64,000 nt of DNA from Proteus vulgaris (GCF_023100685.1 NZ_CP090064.1:1612001-1676000), one strand, 5' to 3'. Positions 27,475-37,292 are shown, counted from the stretch's first letter. Notes: a model not told the origin generated them from the letters alone. Numbers and translations: made by a program.

Positions 27475-27786
27475 TTGAAGAAGCTTTATATTGCATCTAT
27501 GTGCTTGTCTTTATTATTAAGCGCACCTTCATTTGGTAAGGAAAATAAAGTTATAGGCTCCGGAACAATCACTTTTGTTGGTGCGATTGTTGAGGGCAAT
27601 TGTTTAATGGATACAGATAAAAATACTTTTAAAACAAAGTGTTGGAATGGTAGTGAAATGCAAGAGTCTCAATATAAGTTAGAAAGGAATAAGCAATTCA
27701 GCTCGAAATTGATTAACAACAAAGGTTCTATGGATATTAAGTGGATTAATGACAATTTAGCTATAATGAATATTGTTTATAATTAA
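27475..27786 (+). CDS. Small secreted miniature-pilin-like protein 1
   Basis: A TTG start at 27475 with Shine-Dalgarno AGAGGAGA gives a standard signal peptide (MKKLYIASMCLSLLLSAPSFG); an upstream ATG at 27430 lacks this. The mature part of about 82 residues has GSGTITFVGAIVEGNC at its start, a second Cys (KCWNGSEMQ) 19 residues later and the end IMNIVYN. These resemble the first strand, Cys pair and penultimate-Tyr last strand of type 1 pilins, but at about half the length. Its function is unknown; it may be paralogous to the next gene. Confidence 0.6.
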   Translation: MKKLYIASMCLSLLLSAPSFGKENKVIGSGTITFVGAIVEGNCLMDTDKNTFKTKCWNGSEMQESQYKLERNKQFSSKLINNKGSMDIKWINDNLAIMNIVYN

Positions 27787-27930
27787 TCGCATAAGATTAG
27801 AATAATAACAATAATTGTATTAATTAAATAAAATTTTAATGCTTTTATAAAACAGTTATTAAAGGTACAAATATTTGACTTAAGTTTGATCAACGTTGAT
27901 TTCTTATTTATAAACATCGAACACTTATAT

Positions 27931-27944
27931 TTGATAGACATCAA
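27931..27944 (+). promoter_or_regulatory. Perfect FNR box upstream of mini-pilin 2
   Basis: TTGATAGACATCAA matches TTGAT-N4-ATCAA exactly. A TATGAT at 27985-27990 is a possible -10; a start near 27998 would put the box near -60, the class I position. A second dyad, ATCAACGTTGAT, lies about 40 bases upstream. Confidence 0.6.
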
Positions 27945-28052
27945 ATATTCTTCTTATGTCTATATGAATGTCATATTTTATTGCTATGATGAAAATATGT
28001 CGGGTGGGTGTGATCCTCATACCTGCTAGCGCAAACAAGAAGTGAGGTCGTT

Positions 28053-28382
28053 ATGAGAAAATATCTGACCGTAGTATGCAGTCTTCTCGTTTCCAGTTCG
28101 ATATCATTAGCTTGGGCATCTGATCCCATGCAAACAACAGGTCAGATTTATCTGCGGGGTGCGATTGTTGATCCTGCGTGTGAAATGAATTTCACATTAG
28201 ATAAAGCTGAATACCAGTGTTACAAACACAACAAAGTGTTTACATCTACTCAATCCATTGTTCCTGCTTCTTTTGATAAATCCCAACAAATGATTATTTT
28301 GCCTCAAGATATGGGCCAAGCAGAGATCCGTTGGATGGATGATACGCAAAAAAATGGCGTTATTGACGTTCAATACTTTTAA
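28053..28382 (+). CDS. Small secreted miniature-pilin-like protein 2
   Basis: The 109-residue protein has a signal peptide (cleavage after about residue 22, SLAWA) and a mature region that starts MQTTGQIYLRGAIVDPACEMNF, a second Cys (EYQCYKHNK) and the end GVIDVQYF. The GxIxxxGAIVxxxC start and hydrophobic last strand resemble its neighbour at 27475, so the two are probably paralogues. A good Shine-Dalgarno GTGAGG precedes the ATG. No chaperone or usher is nearby. Role unknown. Confidence 0.6.
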   Translation: MRKYLTVVCSLLVSSSISLAWASDPMQTTGQIYLRGAIVDPACEMNFTLDKAEYQCYKHNKVFTSTQSIVPASFDKSQQMIILPQDMGQAEIRWMDDTQKNGVIDVQYF

Positions 28383-28521
28383 AGCATCAATGGGGTGTAG
28401 ATAAAAGTAACAAAGATAAACAAGTCAAATAATCGTTTGTCACATTGGGTTTCTTACGATTATCTGACCTATTTAGAGCAACATTAGCAATACGCTAATG
28501 AGTAGATGTTTTGACTATTGA

Positions 28522-29094
28522 TTAGTCAGCTCGTCCCATATAGCGACGTTCTGCAATATGGATACGCACTTTATCGCCAGTAGAAAGATACTCAGGAACC
28601 TGAATAACTAATCCTGTTGGTAATGTTGCCGGTTTAGTACGCGCACTTGCTGATGCACCTTTAATACCTGGAACAGTTTCAACAATTTCCATATCAACAG
28701 TTTGTGGCAGCTCTAATGCTAAAACCTGACCATCCATTGTTAATACTTGCATTCCCGCTAAGCCTTCTTCAGGAATAAACAGTAATTCATCTTCGATTTG
28801 ATCTTTTTTGAAGGTATAAGGAGTGTAATCTTCGTTGTCCATAAAGATATACTCATCACCATCAATGTAAGAAAAGCTAACAGCACGGCGAGTTAAGTTG
28901 ATGGTATCAACCATATCATCGCCTTTAAAACGTTCTTCTACTTTTTGGCCTGTACGGATATCGGTAAAACGCATTTTATACAGAGTACTTGCGCCTCGAG
29001 CACTTGGTGCTTGAATATCGATATCTTTTACCAGTAATAATTTGTTGTTATAACTAACAGCCATACCACGCTTAATTTCATTGGCTTTTGCCAT
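28522..29094 (-). CDS. yeiP: Elongation factor P-like protein YeiP
   Basis: The start at 29094 ([28 protein letters not shown]) fits YeiP length (190 residues); the upstream ATG is rejected. The three beta-barrel domains of EF-P are recognisable, ending [13 protein letters not shown]. It is the EF-P paralogue of Enterobacterales. It lies downstream of mtr with a terminator between them, so it has its own promoter. Confidence 0.95.
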   Translation of the reverse strand: MAKANEIKRGMAVSYNNKLLLVKDIDIQAPSARGASTLYKMRFTDIRTGQKVEERFKGDDMVDTINLTRRAVSFSYIDGDEYIFMDNEDYTPYTFKKDQIEDELLFIPEEGLAGMQVLTMDGQVLALELPQTVDMEIVETVPGIKGASASARTKPATLPTGLVIQVPEYLSTGDKVRIHIAERRYMGRAD

Positions 29095-29204
29095 ATAAAA
29101 CCTTCCATTAAATAACATTGATGATAATGGCGACAAAATTACTCGCAGTGCAGAAACTTGGCAAGTTATTCACGTAATTTTTTTATAAGATTTGATGAAA
29201 AAAT

Positions 29205-29225
29205 AAAGCCAGCAATGCTGGCTTT
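29205..29225 (-). terminator. Terminator of mtr
   Basis: The 9-bp stem AAAGCCAGC/GCTGGCTTT with an AAT loop is followed on the minus strand by ATTTTTTC. It separates mtr from yeiP. Confidence 0.85.
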
Positions 29226-29236
29226 TAGTGAAGTGA

Positions 29237-30478
29237 TTAGCGGTAGATAGGAAGAAGATTAAAGTTTGCTAAAATATGTGCGCTAGCATTGATGATGCCA
29301 AACAAAATAACAAATCCAATCATAAACATACCACCTGGAGCCTTAAAGCTTTGACCTTGATGACGTTGGCGACTGGCTTTTGCCATTAAGGCTGGAATAA
29401 TTGCAGCCCAAATAGTTGCTGCGAGTCCTGCAAATCCAATGGCATATAAGAAACCATCAGGGAAAATAATAGCTAAAATAGTCGGTGGTATAAACGTCAC
29501 AAGTGCAGATTTAAATCGACCACTTCCTGTATTGGAAAATTTAAAGAAATCCGCTAAGTAATCGAATAATCCTAATGAAACACCTAAGAATGAGCTTGCT
29601 AATGCCATATAAGAGAACAAATCTAGTAACAGTGATACAGTCGCATTGGCAGTTGTTGAACGCATTTGTGCTAATAAATTACCAATATTCCCACCATCAG
29701 CAATGACTTGCTTGAATCCTTCACGAGGAATATTACCTTGTACAACAAACTGCCATAAAATATAAATTGCCAGTGAAATCAGTGTACCAATCAACAAGCT
29801 TTTCATGACGGCTTTGCCATCTTTACGGTAATACGTTACTAAGCCTGGAATATTGCCATGATAACCAAATGAGGTCAGTAAGTAAGGGAGTGCAGCTAAA
29901 GCATAAGGCAAGTAACTCGCATTACTTTCATTTGTATTAAATAACACAGGCATTTTTACTTCTGTAAATAATCCACCAATGGCTAATACAAACGCAATTA
30001 CCATACCGCCAATTAAAATGGTGCTTAATCTATCCACTGCACGTGTTGATAACCAAACAAAGAAAGCAACAATTAATGCAAAGACTAAGCCCGCAATAGC
30101 TTGCGATACACTGATGATGCCTGCAAAATTTTGTACGATAATGGAGCTACCCGCAGAAATATAAGCGTAAGTTAAAATATAAAGCACAAACGCAATGGAA
30201 AGCCCATTAATAGTGCTCCAGCCTTTTCCTAATAGATCTTTGGTGATGGTGTGAAAACTTGAACCTAGAGGATAATGAAGATTCACTTCTAAGATCATTA
30301 ATCCCGACATAAATAGGCAAAACCAAGTATAAATTAACAAAAAAATAGACCCGGTAAACCAGACACCGGAAGTCACAATCGGAATGGAAAACATGCCAGC
30401 ACCGACAGCGGTGCCTGCAATGATCATTGCGCCACCAAGTATGGATGGACGCTTTGTTATTGATGTGACTTCTGACAT
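29237..30478 (-). CDS. mtr: Tryptophan-specific permease Mtr
   Basis: The 413-residue protein has 11 membrane helices of the aromatic amino acid HAAAP family. It matches Mtr closely: GGAMIIAGTAVGAGMFSIP, GLMILEVNLHYPLGSSFHTITKDLLGKGW, NASYLPYALAALPYLLTSFGYHGNIPGL and the end ILANFNLLPIYR. It imports tryptophan with protons. TyrP or TnaB-type assignments fit less well. The promoter has TTTACA (30549-30554) and TATTCT (30526-30531) 17 bases apart. Confidence 0.88.
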   Translation of the reverse strand: MSEVTSITKRPSILGGAMIIAGTAVGAGMFSIPIVTSGVWFTGSIFLLIYTWFCLFMSGLMILEVNLHYPLGSSFHTITKDLLGKGWSTINGLSIAFVLYILTYAYISAGSSIIVQNFAGIISVSQAIAGLVFALIVAFFVWLSTRAVDRLSTILIGGMVIAFVLAIGGLFTEVKMPVLFNTNESNASYLPYALAALPYLLTSFGYHGNIPGLVTYYRKDGKAVMKSLLIGTLISLAIYILWQFVVQGNIPREGFKQVIADGGNIGNLLAQMRSTTANATVSLLLDLFSYMALASSFLGVSLGLFDYLADFFKFSNTGSGRFKSALVTFIPPTILAIIFPDGFLYAIGFAGLAATIWAAIIPALMAKASRQRHQGQSFKAPGGMFMIGFVILFGIINASAHILANFNLLPIYR

Positions 30479-30505
30479 AAGATGTCCTTATTAAATTGAC
30501 TCAAC

Positions 30506-30554
30506 GTACTAGCTTGATGGTGTAAAGAATACACGTTTGTATTCAGAGTGTAAA
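30506..30554 (-). promoter_or_regulatory. mtr promoter with a TrpR-like half site
   Basis: On the minus strand, TTTACA and TATTCT are separated by exactly 17 bases. A GTACTAG half-operator (30506-30512) lies near the expected start of transcription, like one half of the TrpR operator. The other half is poorly matched, so control by TrpR is tentative. Confidence 0.4.
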
Positions 30555-30764
30555 TAGAGGTTATTGTGCTTTATAAAAGAAAAAAGTGAGTAAAAATAAT
30601 ACAGTAGAAGGAGGCGATCATATAAATCAATAGATTAGTGTAAGCATTATCAGAAATGATAAAGAAATTGAGAGTTAAATAAGTGTTTTTTTAAGCAAGA
30701 TTAAACGTTGAAACCATTATTCTGAACAAAAATTATTCAGAATAATGAGGGTGATAGGAGAAAA

Positions 30765-31181
30765 TTAGCCTTGGTAAAATTGTTTATTTTTCCATAATGT
30801 AATGGAATTACGGCTGGCTTCAAAATGAGGTTCAGGTAAATCATTCGGAGAACACCAGCGGATCTCAGAACATTTGTCTGGCTCCATTAATTTGGGCTCA
30901 TCGCCTTGGTATTGTGCAATCATGCAAATAGAAACTGTGTGTTTGCCTTCTAATTGGTAAGTTTCTAAGTTATTACTAATACCAATTACTTTAGGTGATG
31001 TAATAGTAATGCCAATTTCTTCTTTTATTTCGCGAATGGCACATTGTTCAAAAGTTTCACCATCATCGACATGACCACCAAAAATTGACCAATAAGGTGC
31101 GTGTGTGCCACAGCGTTTTCCTAATAACACTTCACCTTTTTCATTTACAATAATCACGCCAACACCGACCACAACTGACAT
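30765..31181 (-). CDS. NUDIX hydrolase
   Basis: The 138-residue protein contains a complete Nudix box, GGHVDDGETFEQCAIREIKEEIGI (about residues 35-58), with the metal-binding REIKEE glutamates. Family members hydrolyse nucleoside diphosphates linked to other groups; the substrate here cannot be read from the sequence. It stands alone on the minus strand between mtr and fruK. Confidence 0.85.
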   Translation of the reverse strand: MSVVVGVGVIIVNEKGEVLLGKRCGTHAPYWSIFGGHVDDGETFEQCAIREIKEEIGITITSPKVIGISNNLETYQLEGKHTVSICMIAQYQGDEPKLMEPDKCSEIRWCSPNDLPEPHFEASRNSITLWKNKQFYQG

Positions 31182-31367
31182 TCTAGGCTCCTTATTTTTT
31201 ATATAGTTATTGATAACGGATAGCTAAGTCATTTTTTATGAGCGTTATTGTCCTTGGCGAAGAGTAAGAGTCAAGGAGAACTGATGCAATTTCACTGAAT
31301 TAAAGGTTAATTAGTGCTATATATAGCCCCTAAATATTCATAATAAAAACGATTGGAGAGTAAAGAC

Positions 31368-32306
31368 ATGAGTCGCCGTGTCGCTACGATCACTTTAAAT
31401 CCTGCCTATGATCTTGTTGGTGCTTGTTCAGCGATTGACGTAGGTGGTGTTAATTTAGTCCGAACAGCTGGACTTAATCCCGCAGGGAAAGGTAATAATG
31501 TCGCGAAAGTCTTGCGTGATTTGGGGATAGATATTACCGTCAGCGGATTTATGGGACGCGAAAATCAAGAAGAGTTTCAGCATTTTTTTAGTGAAAATGG
31601 GATGGCTAACCGTTTTTATCTGGTATCTGGCCGTACACGTATTAATGTGAAATTGACGGAAGGAAAAGGGCAGGTTACTGATTTTAATTTTTCAGGGTTT
31701 ACAGTATCACCACAAGATTGGCAACGCTTTGCAGTAGACTCACTTAATTGGCTGGGGCATTTTGATATGGTGGTTGTTAGTGGCAGCCTACCGAATGGTG
31801 TTGATCCTGAAGCTTTTACACAGTGGATGATTAAATTAAGGCAGTTGTGCCCTTGTATTATTTTTGATAGTAGTCGTGATGCATTAGTGGCGGGATTAAA
31901 AGCCGCACCTTGGTTAATAAAACCGAATCATAGGGAGTTAGAAGCCTGGGTTGGACATTCACTGACTGAAATGACAGATATTATTAAAGCAGCGCATCAA
32001 TTGAGGGATAAGGGCATTGCACATGTTGTTATTTCATTAGGAGAAAGGGGGGCATTATGGGTAAATGCTTCAGGTGCTTGGCTAGCTAAACCACCGTATT
32101 GTGATGTCGTAAGCACTGTGGGAGCTGGTGATTCTATGGTTGCGGGATTAGTTTACGGTTTATTGATGAGCCAAACTAGTGAACATACGCTACGTTTAGC
32201 AACGGCCATCTCTGCGTTATCTGTGAGTCAGCCTGATGTTGGAATTAAAGATAGAAGTCAACTTGCTCAGATGATGACTAAAATTGAGTTAACACCAATT
32301 AAATAA
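31368..32306 (+). CDS. fruK: 1-phosphofructokinase FruK
   Basis: The ATG at 31368 (MSRRVATITLNPAYDLVG) gives 312 residues, the FruK length; SD GGAGAG lies 9 bases upstream. It has the PfkB pattern: AGLNPAGKGNNVAKVLRDLGID, GSLPNGVDPEAF, and the catalytic STVGAGDSMVAG near residue 250. It phosphorylates fructose 1-phosphate. In other Enterobacterales it lies between fruB and fruA; here neither neighbour is present. Confidence 0.93.
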   Translation: MSRRVATITLNPAYDLVGACSAIDVGGVNLVRTAGLNPAGKGNNVAKVLRDLGIDITVSGFMGRENQEEFQHFFSENGMANRFYLVSGRTRINVKLTEGKGQVTDFNFSGFTVSPQDWQRFAVDSLNWLGHFDMVVVSGSLPNGVDPEAFTQWMIKLRQLCPCIIFDSSRDALVAGLKAAPWLIKPNHRELEAWVGHSLTEMTDIIKAAHQLRDKGIAHVVISLGERGALWVNASGAWLAKPPYCDVVSTVGAGDSMVAGLVYGLLMSQTSEHTLRLATAISALSVSQPDVGIKDRSQLAQMMTKIELTPIK

Positions 32307-32310
32307 TGCT

Positions 32311-32342
32311 CTTTGCGGTTTATTTTGAGATAAACCGCAAAG
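32311..32342. terminator. Hairpin between fruK and nfo
   Basis: A perfect 13-bp stem CTTTGCGGTTTAT/ATAAACCGCAAAG with a 6-base loop lies between convergent genes. No long T run follows on either strand, but it is the only candidate end signal. Confidence 0.65.
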
Positions 32343-32352
32343 AATACCAAAT

Positions 32353-33195
32353 TTAGGTTTGTTGTGATTTTAACCAGGCAATTTCATCAGGCCAAATATC
32401 AGGATTAATTGTTTCTAAAATTAGTGGAATACCATCAAAACGCTTATCCTGCATAATATAGCTAAAAGGTACTTTACCAATATTACCTTCGCCTAAGCTA
32501 TGGTGACGGTCAACTCGACTTGCTAGTTCACTTTTAGCATCATTTAAGTGCATCGCTTTTAAGTATTGAAAGCCGACGATTTTTTCAAATTCTGCAAAGG
32601 TTTTTTCACACTCTTCATGGGTTCTTAAATCATAACCAGCAGCGAAGGTGTGACAAGTATCAATACAAACACCAACGCGAGATTTATCTTCAACACCGTC
32701 AATAATCGCCGCAAGATGTTCGAAACGATAACCCAAATTAGTGCCTTGGCCAGCTGTATTTTCAATAACAGCAGTAACATTTTTTGTTTTTTCTAAAGTG
32801 ATGTTGATTGACTGAGCTATTTTTTGTAAGCACTTATCAACATCAATTTTATTTAAGTGGCTACCAGGATGAAAATTAAGTAATTCAATGCCAAGTTGTT
32901 CGCAACGTTGCATTTCATCTAGAAATGCGTCTCTTGATTTTTCAAGCGCTTCTTCTTCAGGATGGCCTAAATTAATTAGATAACTGTCATGGGGTAAAAT
33001 TTGAGAAGGGCCATAACCATAAAGTTCACAGTTCTTTTTAAATTTATCAATGACTTCTGTGGATAATGGTGCGGCTTTCCACTGGCGCTGGTTTTTAGTA
33101 AAAAGAGCAAACGCAGTGGCTTTGATTTCATGTGCGCGTAATACCGCCTGATCAACACCACCAGCAGCACTGACATGTGCGCCAACAAATTTCAT
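32353..33195 (-). CDS. nfo: Deoxyribonuclease IV (endonuclease IV)
   Basis: The start at 33195 ([21 protein letters not shown]) gives 280 residues, the family length. Metal-binding motifs are visible: [32 protein letters not shown] and MHLNDAK...[14 protein letters not shown]. The enzyme cuts abasic sites in DNA repair. A terminator at 33279-33300 separates it from yeiH upstream. Confidence 0.97.
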   Translation of the reverse strand: MKFVGAHVSAAGGVDQAVLRAHEIKATAFALFTKNQRQWKAAPLSTEVIDKFKKNCELYGYGPSQILPHDSYLINLGHPEEEALEKSRDAFLDEMQRCEQLGIELLNFHPGSHLNKIDVDKCLQKIAQSINITLEKTKNVTAVIENTAGQGTNLGYRFEHLAAIIDGVEDKSRVGVCIDTCHTFAAGYDLRTHEECEKTFAEFEKIVGFQYLKAMHLNDAKSELASRVDRHHSLGEGNIGKVPFSYIMQDKRFDGIPLILETINPDIWPDEIAWLKSQQT

Positions 33196-33278
33196 TATTT
33201 CTCTCCTTAGATTTATTTTACACCATGATAACAAACATACAGCATATAACATAATATTGAGGTGATAAAAGCAAAAAA

Positions 33279-33300
33279 GCGCAACTAAGAATAGTTGCGC
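33279..33300 (-). terminator. Terminator of yeiH
   Basis: The 9-bp stem GCGCAACTA/TAGTTGCGC with a 4-base loop is followed on the minus strand by TTTTTT. Confidence 0.85.
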
Positions 33301-33363
33301 AATAATGAAAAGAACTTCTCAAGGCGAAATTTTAAAGGGGATGAATTTTTATCGATATTCCTA

Positions 33364-34458
33364 TTAAGACATCAACACAGTTTGAATAAAGATATTAATT
33401 ATCACACCACCAAGGGTTAACCAGAAGAATAAGAATAAAGCTAACAATAACGGTTTGACGCCTGCTTGTCGGATAGCGCTAATATGTGTTGTTAAACCTA
33501 ATGCCACCATTGCCATTGCTAATAGAATGGTATCGATAGTAACAATGTAACTAACAATAGACGCTGGAATTAAATTTAAAGAGTTAAAGCCAGCCATTAA
33601 AATAAAAAATACGGCAAACCAAGGAATAGTGATTGGGCTTTTTTCAGCTACTTGTGCGCCATTGTTTGCCTTGCTTTTCTTTTTACTTAAATAAGTTGAA
33701 AGAATAATTAAGAATGGTGCCAACATCATTACGCGGATCATTTTACTAATAACGGCTGCATTTTCAGCGTCAGGGCTAATTGAGTGTCCTACGGCAACGA
33801 CTTGAGCTACTTCATGGATGGTTGAACCTGAAAAAATACCAAAGGTTTCTTCTGTAAATGGTAACCAGCCAGCAAATGCATTTAAGTGATAGAACCAAGG
33901 ATAAAGGAAAATACCAATAGTCCCAAAAATCACAACAGTAGATACCGCAACAGCTACTTGGCTTGCTTGTGCTTTAACAACCGGCTCTGTCGCCATAACA
34001 GCCGCCGCACCACAAATACTGCTACCCGCACCAATTAAGATCACTGTTTGTTCATCTAAGCCGAAATATTTTCGACCAATCCACATTGCAATAAGAAACG
34101 TCGATGTCAGCATAATTGCATCTATAATTAAACCCGTTGCACCCACATCGGCAATTTGCTGAAACGTCAGTCTGAAACCATACAAAATAATACCGGTGCG
34201 TAATAAATAGTGTTTGGCGAATTTGACACCGTCATCACTATAAGGTTTTGCAACAGGATAAAGCGTATTACCAATAATAATGCCGAATAAGATCGCCAGC
34301 GTTAATGCGCCTAACCCCATACTAGAAAACCAAGGAATATCACCAATATAAATAGCAAGCGCAGTTAATACACCTGTTAGTAATAAACCAGGAAGCCAGC
34401 GATAGACTGGAGTAAAACATTTTTTCGCCAATGTAATAGGTTGACTTTGCTCTGACAT
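33364..34458 (-). CDS. yeiH: YeiH, UPF0324 inner-membrane protein
   Basis: The start at 34458 ([15 protein letters not shown]) is chosen because the UPF0324 pattern begins soon after it; 364 residues. About ten membrane helices are predicted, with family motifs [55 protein letters not shown] and [11 protein letters not shown]. The family has been linked to sulfite export. It is divergent from the LysR gene yeiE, as elsewhere. Confidence 0.92.
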   Translation of the reverse strand: MSEQSQPITLAKKCFTPVYRWLPGLLLTGVLTALAIYIGDIPWFSSMGLGALTLAILFGIIIGNTLYPVAKPYSDDGVKFAKHYLLRTGIILYGFRLTFQQIADVGATGLIIDAIMLTSTFLIAMWIGRKYFGLDEQTVILIGAGSSICGAAAVMATEPVVKAQASQVAVAVSTVVIFGTIGIFLYPWFYHLNAFAGWLPFTEETFGIFSGSTIHEVAQVVAVGHSISPDAENAAVISKMIRVMMLAPFLIILSTYLSKKKSKANNGAQVAEKSPITIPWFAVFFILMAGFNSLNLIPASIVSYIVTIDTILLAMAMVALGLTTHISAIRQAGVKPLLLALFLFFWLTLGGVIINIFIQTVLMS

Positions 34459-34636
34459 AGAAAAACCTTGCTTATATGAATTTTGCATAAGCATATAACA
34501 ATCAATCTTATTTATTAAACTCATTATTTTTATAATAATAACCAGTAAAAGTAATATATGTGTATTTTCTTAAATGTACTTGGTATGTTACTGCTTTGTG
34601 GATAGTATGTTATTACAATGATGGCTCAAAGGTGGA

Positions 34637-35536
34637 ATGGACATGCGAATTACGTTGCGGCAACTGGAAGTCTTTACTGAAGTTCTCAAAAGTGGTTCTA
34701 CAACGCAAGCATCACAACAGCTTGCTCTATCTCAATCTGCTGTCAGTGCTTCTTTAACTGATCTAGAAAGCCAATTAGGGGTACAGCTTTTTGATAGGGT
34801 GGGAAAACGCCTTGTTACGAATGAACATGGTCGATTACTTTATCCCAGAGCATTATCTTTACTTGAACGTGCAATCGAAGTTGAACAACTATTTCAAGCA
34901 GGAAATGGTGCCTTACGTATTGCTGCAAGTACCACAATAGGTAATTACATTCTTCCAAAAATGCTGGGTAATTTTCATCGTAATTATCCTGATATTCCAT
35001 TAGAAATGAGCATTGGTAATACAGAAGAAGTCGTTAAACTCGTGAGTGAATTCAGGGTTGATTTGGGATTAATTGAAGGTGCTTGTCAAAGTTCTGAGTT
35101 AATTAGTCAAAAATGGCTCCTAGATGAAATGGTTATTTTTTGCTCACCAGAGCATCCTTTAGCTAAAGCAGCAAAAGTAACTTTAGCTGATTTACAATCA
35201 GCACCTTGGATCTTACGAGAAAATGGTTCAGGGACTCGAGATGTTCTTAATCATCTTCTTTTTGCCTCTTTACCAGGCTATCGCATTGAAATGGAATTGG
35301 GTAATTCAGAAGCGATAAAACACGCAGTTATGTATGAAATGGGTATCAGTTGTTTATCTCGTCGAGTTATTGAGGAACAGATTAATAACGGTTCATTAAA
35401 AGAGATAAAAGTAGAAGGATTGGCATTACAACGTACCTTATATCTGGTTTATCATCGCCAAAAACATGTCTCTGATGCACTGAAAAAATTGCTGACATAT
35501 TGTAATGCTGAACACTTAATCGGCAATTTTTCATAA
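34637..35536 (+). CDS. yeiE: LysR-type regulator YeiE
   Basis: The 299-residue protein has the LysR helix-turn-helix ([40 protein letters not shown], residues 4-43) and a substrate-binding domain with [24 protein letters not shown]. It matches YeiE. It probably controls the divergent yeiH from the 178-base gap, and lies upstream of lysP. ATG 34643 is an alternative start. Confidence 0.93.
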   Translation: MDMRITLRQLEVFTEVLKSGSTTQASQQLALSQSAVSASLTDLESQLGVQLFDRVGKRLVTNEHGRLLYPRALSLLERAIEVEQLFQAGNGALRIAASTTIGNYILPKMLGNFHRNYPDIPLEMSIGNTEEVVKLVSEFRVDLGLIEGACQSSELISQKWLLDEMVIFCSPEHPLAKAAKVTLADLQSAPWILRENGSGTRDVLNHLLFASLPGYRIEMELGNSEAIKHAVMYEMGISCLSRRVIEEQINNGSLKEIKVEGLALQRTLYLVYHRQKHVSDALKKLLTYCNAEHLIGNFS

Positions 35537-35654
35537 ATTGCTAATAATTGACGCCCGATTATGAAGGTATCTTATAATCATGGATCCTTGCTATTCACGA
35601 ACGACAGATTTGCTACAATCCTCGTCAGAAAAGTGAATATAAAAGTGGAATGTT

Positions 35655-37145
35655 ATGTCAGAACAACAAAAAAATACTGCTAAGTCGGGCGCAGTACAGC
35701 AGACTTTGCGCCGAGAATTAAAGGCGCGACATTTAGCGATGATCGCTATTGGTGGTTCAATTGGTACAGGACTTTTTGTCGCATCGGGGGCTACTGTTGC
35801 TCAAGCAGGGCCAGGTGGGGCATTACTCTCTTATGCTTTAATTGGGCTGATGGTCTATTTTCTAATGACAAGCCTTGGTGAGTTAGCCGCATTTATGCCC
35901 GTATCCGGCTCTTTCTCAACTTACGGTTCTAAGTATGTAGAAGAAGGCTTTGGTTTCGCATTAGGTTGGAACTATTGGTACAACTGGGCAGTTACTATTG
36001 CTGTTGACCTTGTTGCTGCACAATTAGTGATGCTCTATTGGTTCCCTGATGTTGATGGTTGGATCTGGAGTGCTCTATTCCTTTGCGTTATATTCTTGCT
36101 TAACTATATCTCTGTAAAAGGATTTGGTGAGGCTGAATATTGGTTCTCTTTGATCAAAGTTTCCACTGTGATTATCTTTATTATTGTGGGTATTGCGATG
36201 ATCACTGGTATTATGAAAGGGGCTGAAAACGCAGGCTGGCATAACTGGGAAATTGGAGATGCACCTTTTGCAGGTGGATTTGCAGCTATGATTGGTGTCG
36301 CAATGATTGTTGGTTTCTCATTCCAAGGTACAGAATTAATTGGTATCGCGGCGGGAGAATCTAAAGATCCAGCTAAAAATATTCCAAAGGCTGTGCGTAA
36401 AGTTTTCTGGCGTATTTTGCTGTTCTATATCTTTGCTATTCTAATTATTAGCTTAATTATTCCTTATACTGATCCAAGTTTATTACGTAATGATGTTGGC
36501 GATATCAGCGTTAGCCCATTCACGTTAGTCTTTAAAAATGCTGGATTACTGTCTGCAGCAGCAATTATGAATGCTGTCATTTTAACGGCGGTTCTTTCTG
36601 CGGGTAACTCAGGCATGTATGCCTCAACTCGGATGCTATTTACACTGGCAAGAGAAGGCAAAGCACCAAAATGTTTTGGCAAATTGTCTAAAAATGGTGT
36701 GCCACGTAATGCACTTTATGCAACAACTGTTGTTGCGGGCCTGTGTTTCTTAAGCTCAATGTATGGAAACCAAACTGTCTACTTGTGGTTATTAAACACG
36801 TCAGGAATGACGGGTTTTATTGCATGGTTAGGCATTGCAATTAGTCATTACCGTTTCCGTAAAGGTTATGTAGCACAAGGGCGTGATTTAAATGATTTAC
36901 CTTATCGCTCTGGTTTCTTCCCAATTGGTCCAATTTTTGCCTTTGTACTGTGTCTAATTATTACATTAGGTCAAAATTACCAAGCGTTTTTGGAAGATAC
37001 AATTGATTGGTATGGTGCTATTGCAACGTATATTGGTATCCCATTATTTTTGTTAATCTGGTTTACTTATAAAATTGTGAAGAAAACTCGTTTTATTCGT
37101 TATAACGAAATGGAATTTCCAACACATATTGCGAATAAAAAATAA
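35655..37145 (+). CDS. lysP: Lysine-specific permease LysP
   Basis: The 496-residue APC protein has 12 membrane helices and the amino acid permease signature (RHLAMIAIGGSIGTGLFVASG near residue 26; SFSTYGSKYVEEGFGFALGWNYWYNWA; FQGTELIGIAAGESKDPAKNIPKAV). It fits LysP in length and sequence. LysP imports lysine and, in E. coli, also restrains CadC. Order yeiH-yeiE-lysP is conserved. Confidence 0.94.
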   Translation: MSEQQKNTAKSGAVQQTLRRELKARHLAMIAIGGSIGTGLFVASGATVAQAGPGGALLSYALIGLMVYFLMTSLGELAAFMPVSGSFSTYGSKYVEEGFGFALGWNYWYNWAVTIAVDLVAAQLVMLYWFPDVDGWIWSALFLCVIFLLNYISVKGFGEAEYWFSLIKVSTVIIFIIVGIAMITGIMKGAENAGWHNWEIGDAPFAGGFAAMIGVAMIVGFSFQGTELIGIAAGESKDPAKNIPKAVRKVFWRILLFYIFAILIISLIIPYTDPSLLRNDVGDISVSPFTLVFKNAGLLSAAAIMNAVILTAVLSAGNSGMYASTRMLFTLAREGKAPKCFGKLSKNGVPRNALYATTVVAGLCFLSSMYGNQTVYLWLLNTSGMTGFIAWLGIAISHYRFRKGYVAQGRDLNDLPYRSGFFPIGPIFAFVLCLIITLGQNYQAFLEDTIDWYGAIATYIGIPLFLLIWFTYKIVKKTRFIRYNEMEFPTHIANKK

Positions 37146-37166
37146 CCGATAATTCAGTATATTGAG

Positions 37167-37205
37167 ACGCCCGCTTTGTGATCTAAATCACATTAAAGCG
37201 GGCGT
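37167..37205 (+). terminator. lysP terminator enclosing a perfect CRP consensus
   Basis: The 11-bp stem ACGCCCGCTTT/AAAGCGGGCGT is followed by seven T. Its loop region contains TGTGATCTAAATCACA (37177-37192), the full CRP half-site pair with a 6-base spacer, which could also extend the hairpin. Confidence 0.85.
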
Positions 37206-37273
37206 TTTTTTATTTTCCAATCTAATCATTATAAAAAATATACAAAAGCTTCAATTATATTAGCAATCGTATT

Positions 37274-37292
37274 GATAATTATTATTATTTGC
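37274..37292 (+). promoter_or_regulatory. Fur-box candidate upstream of the iron ABC genes
   Basis: GATAATTATTATTATTTGC matches the 19-bp Fur consensus at 14 positions by eye. It lies about 340 bases before the permease gene, so the transcript would have a long leader. Confidence 0.45.
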
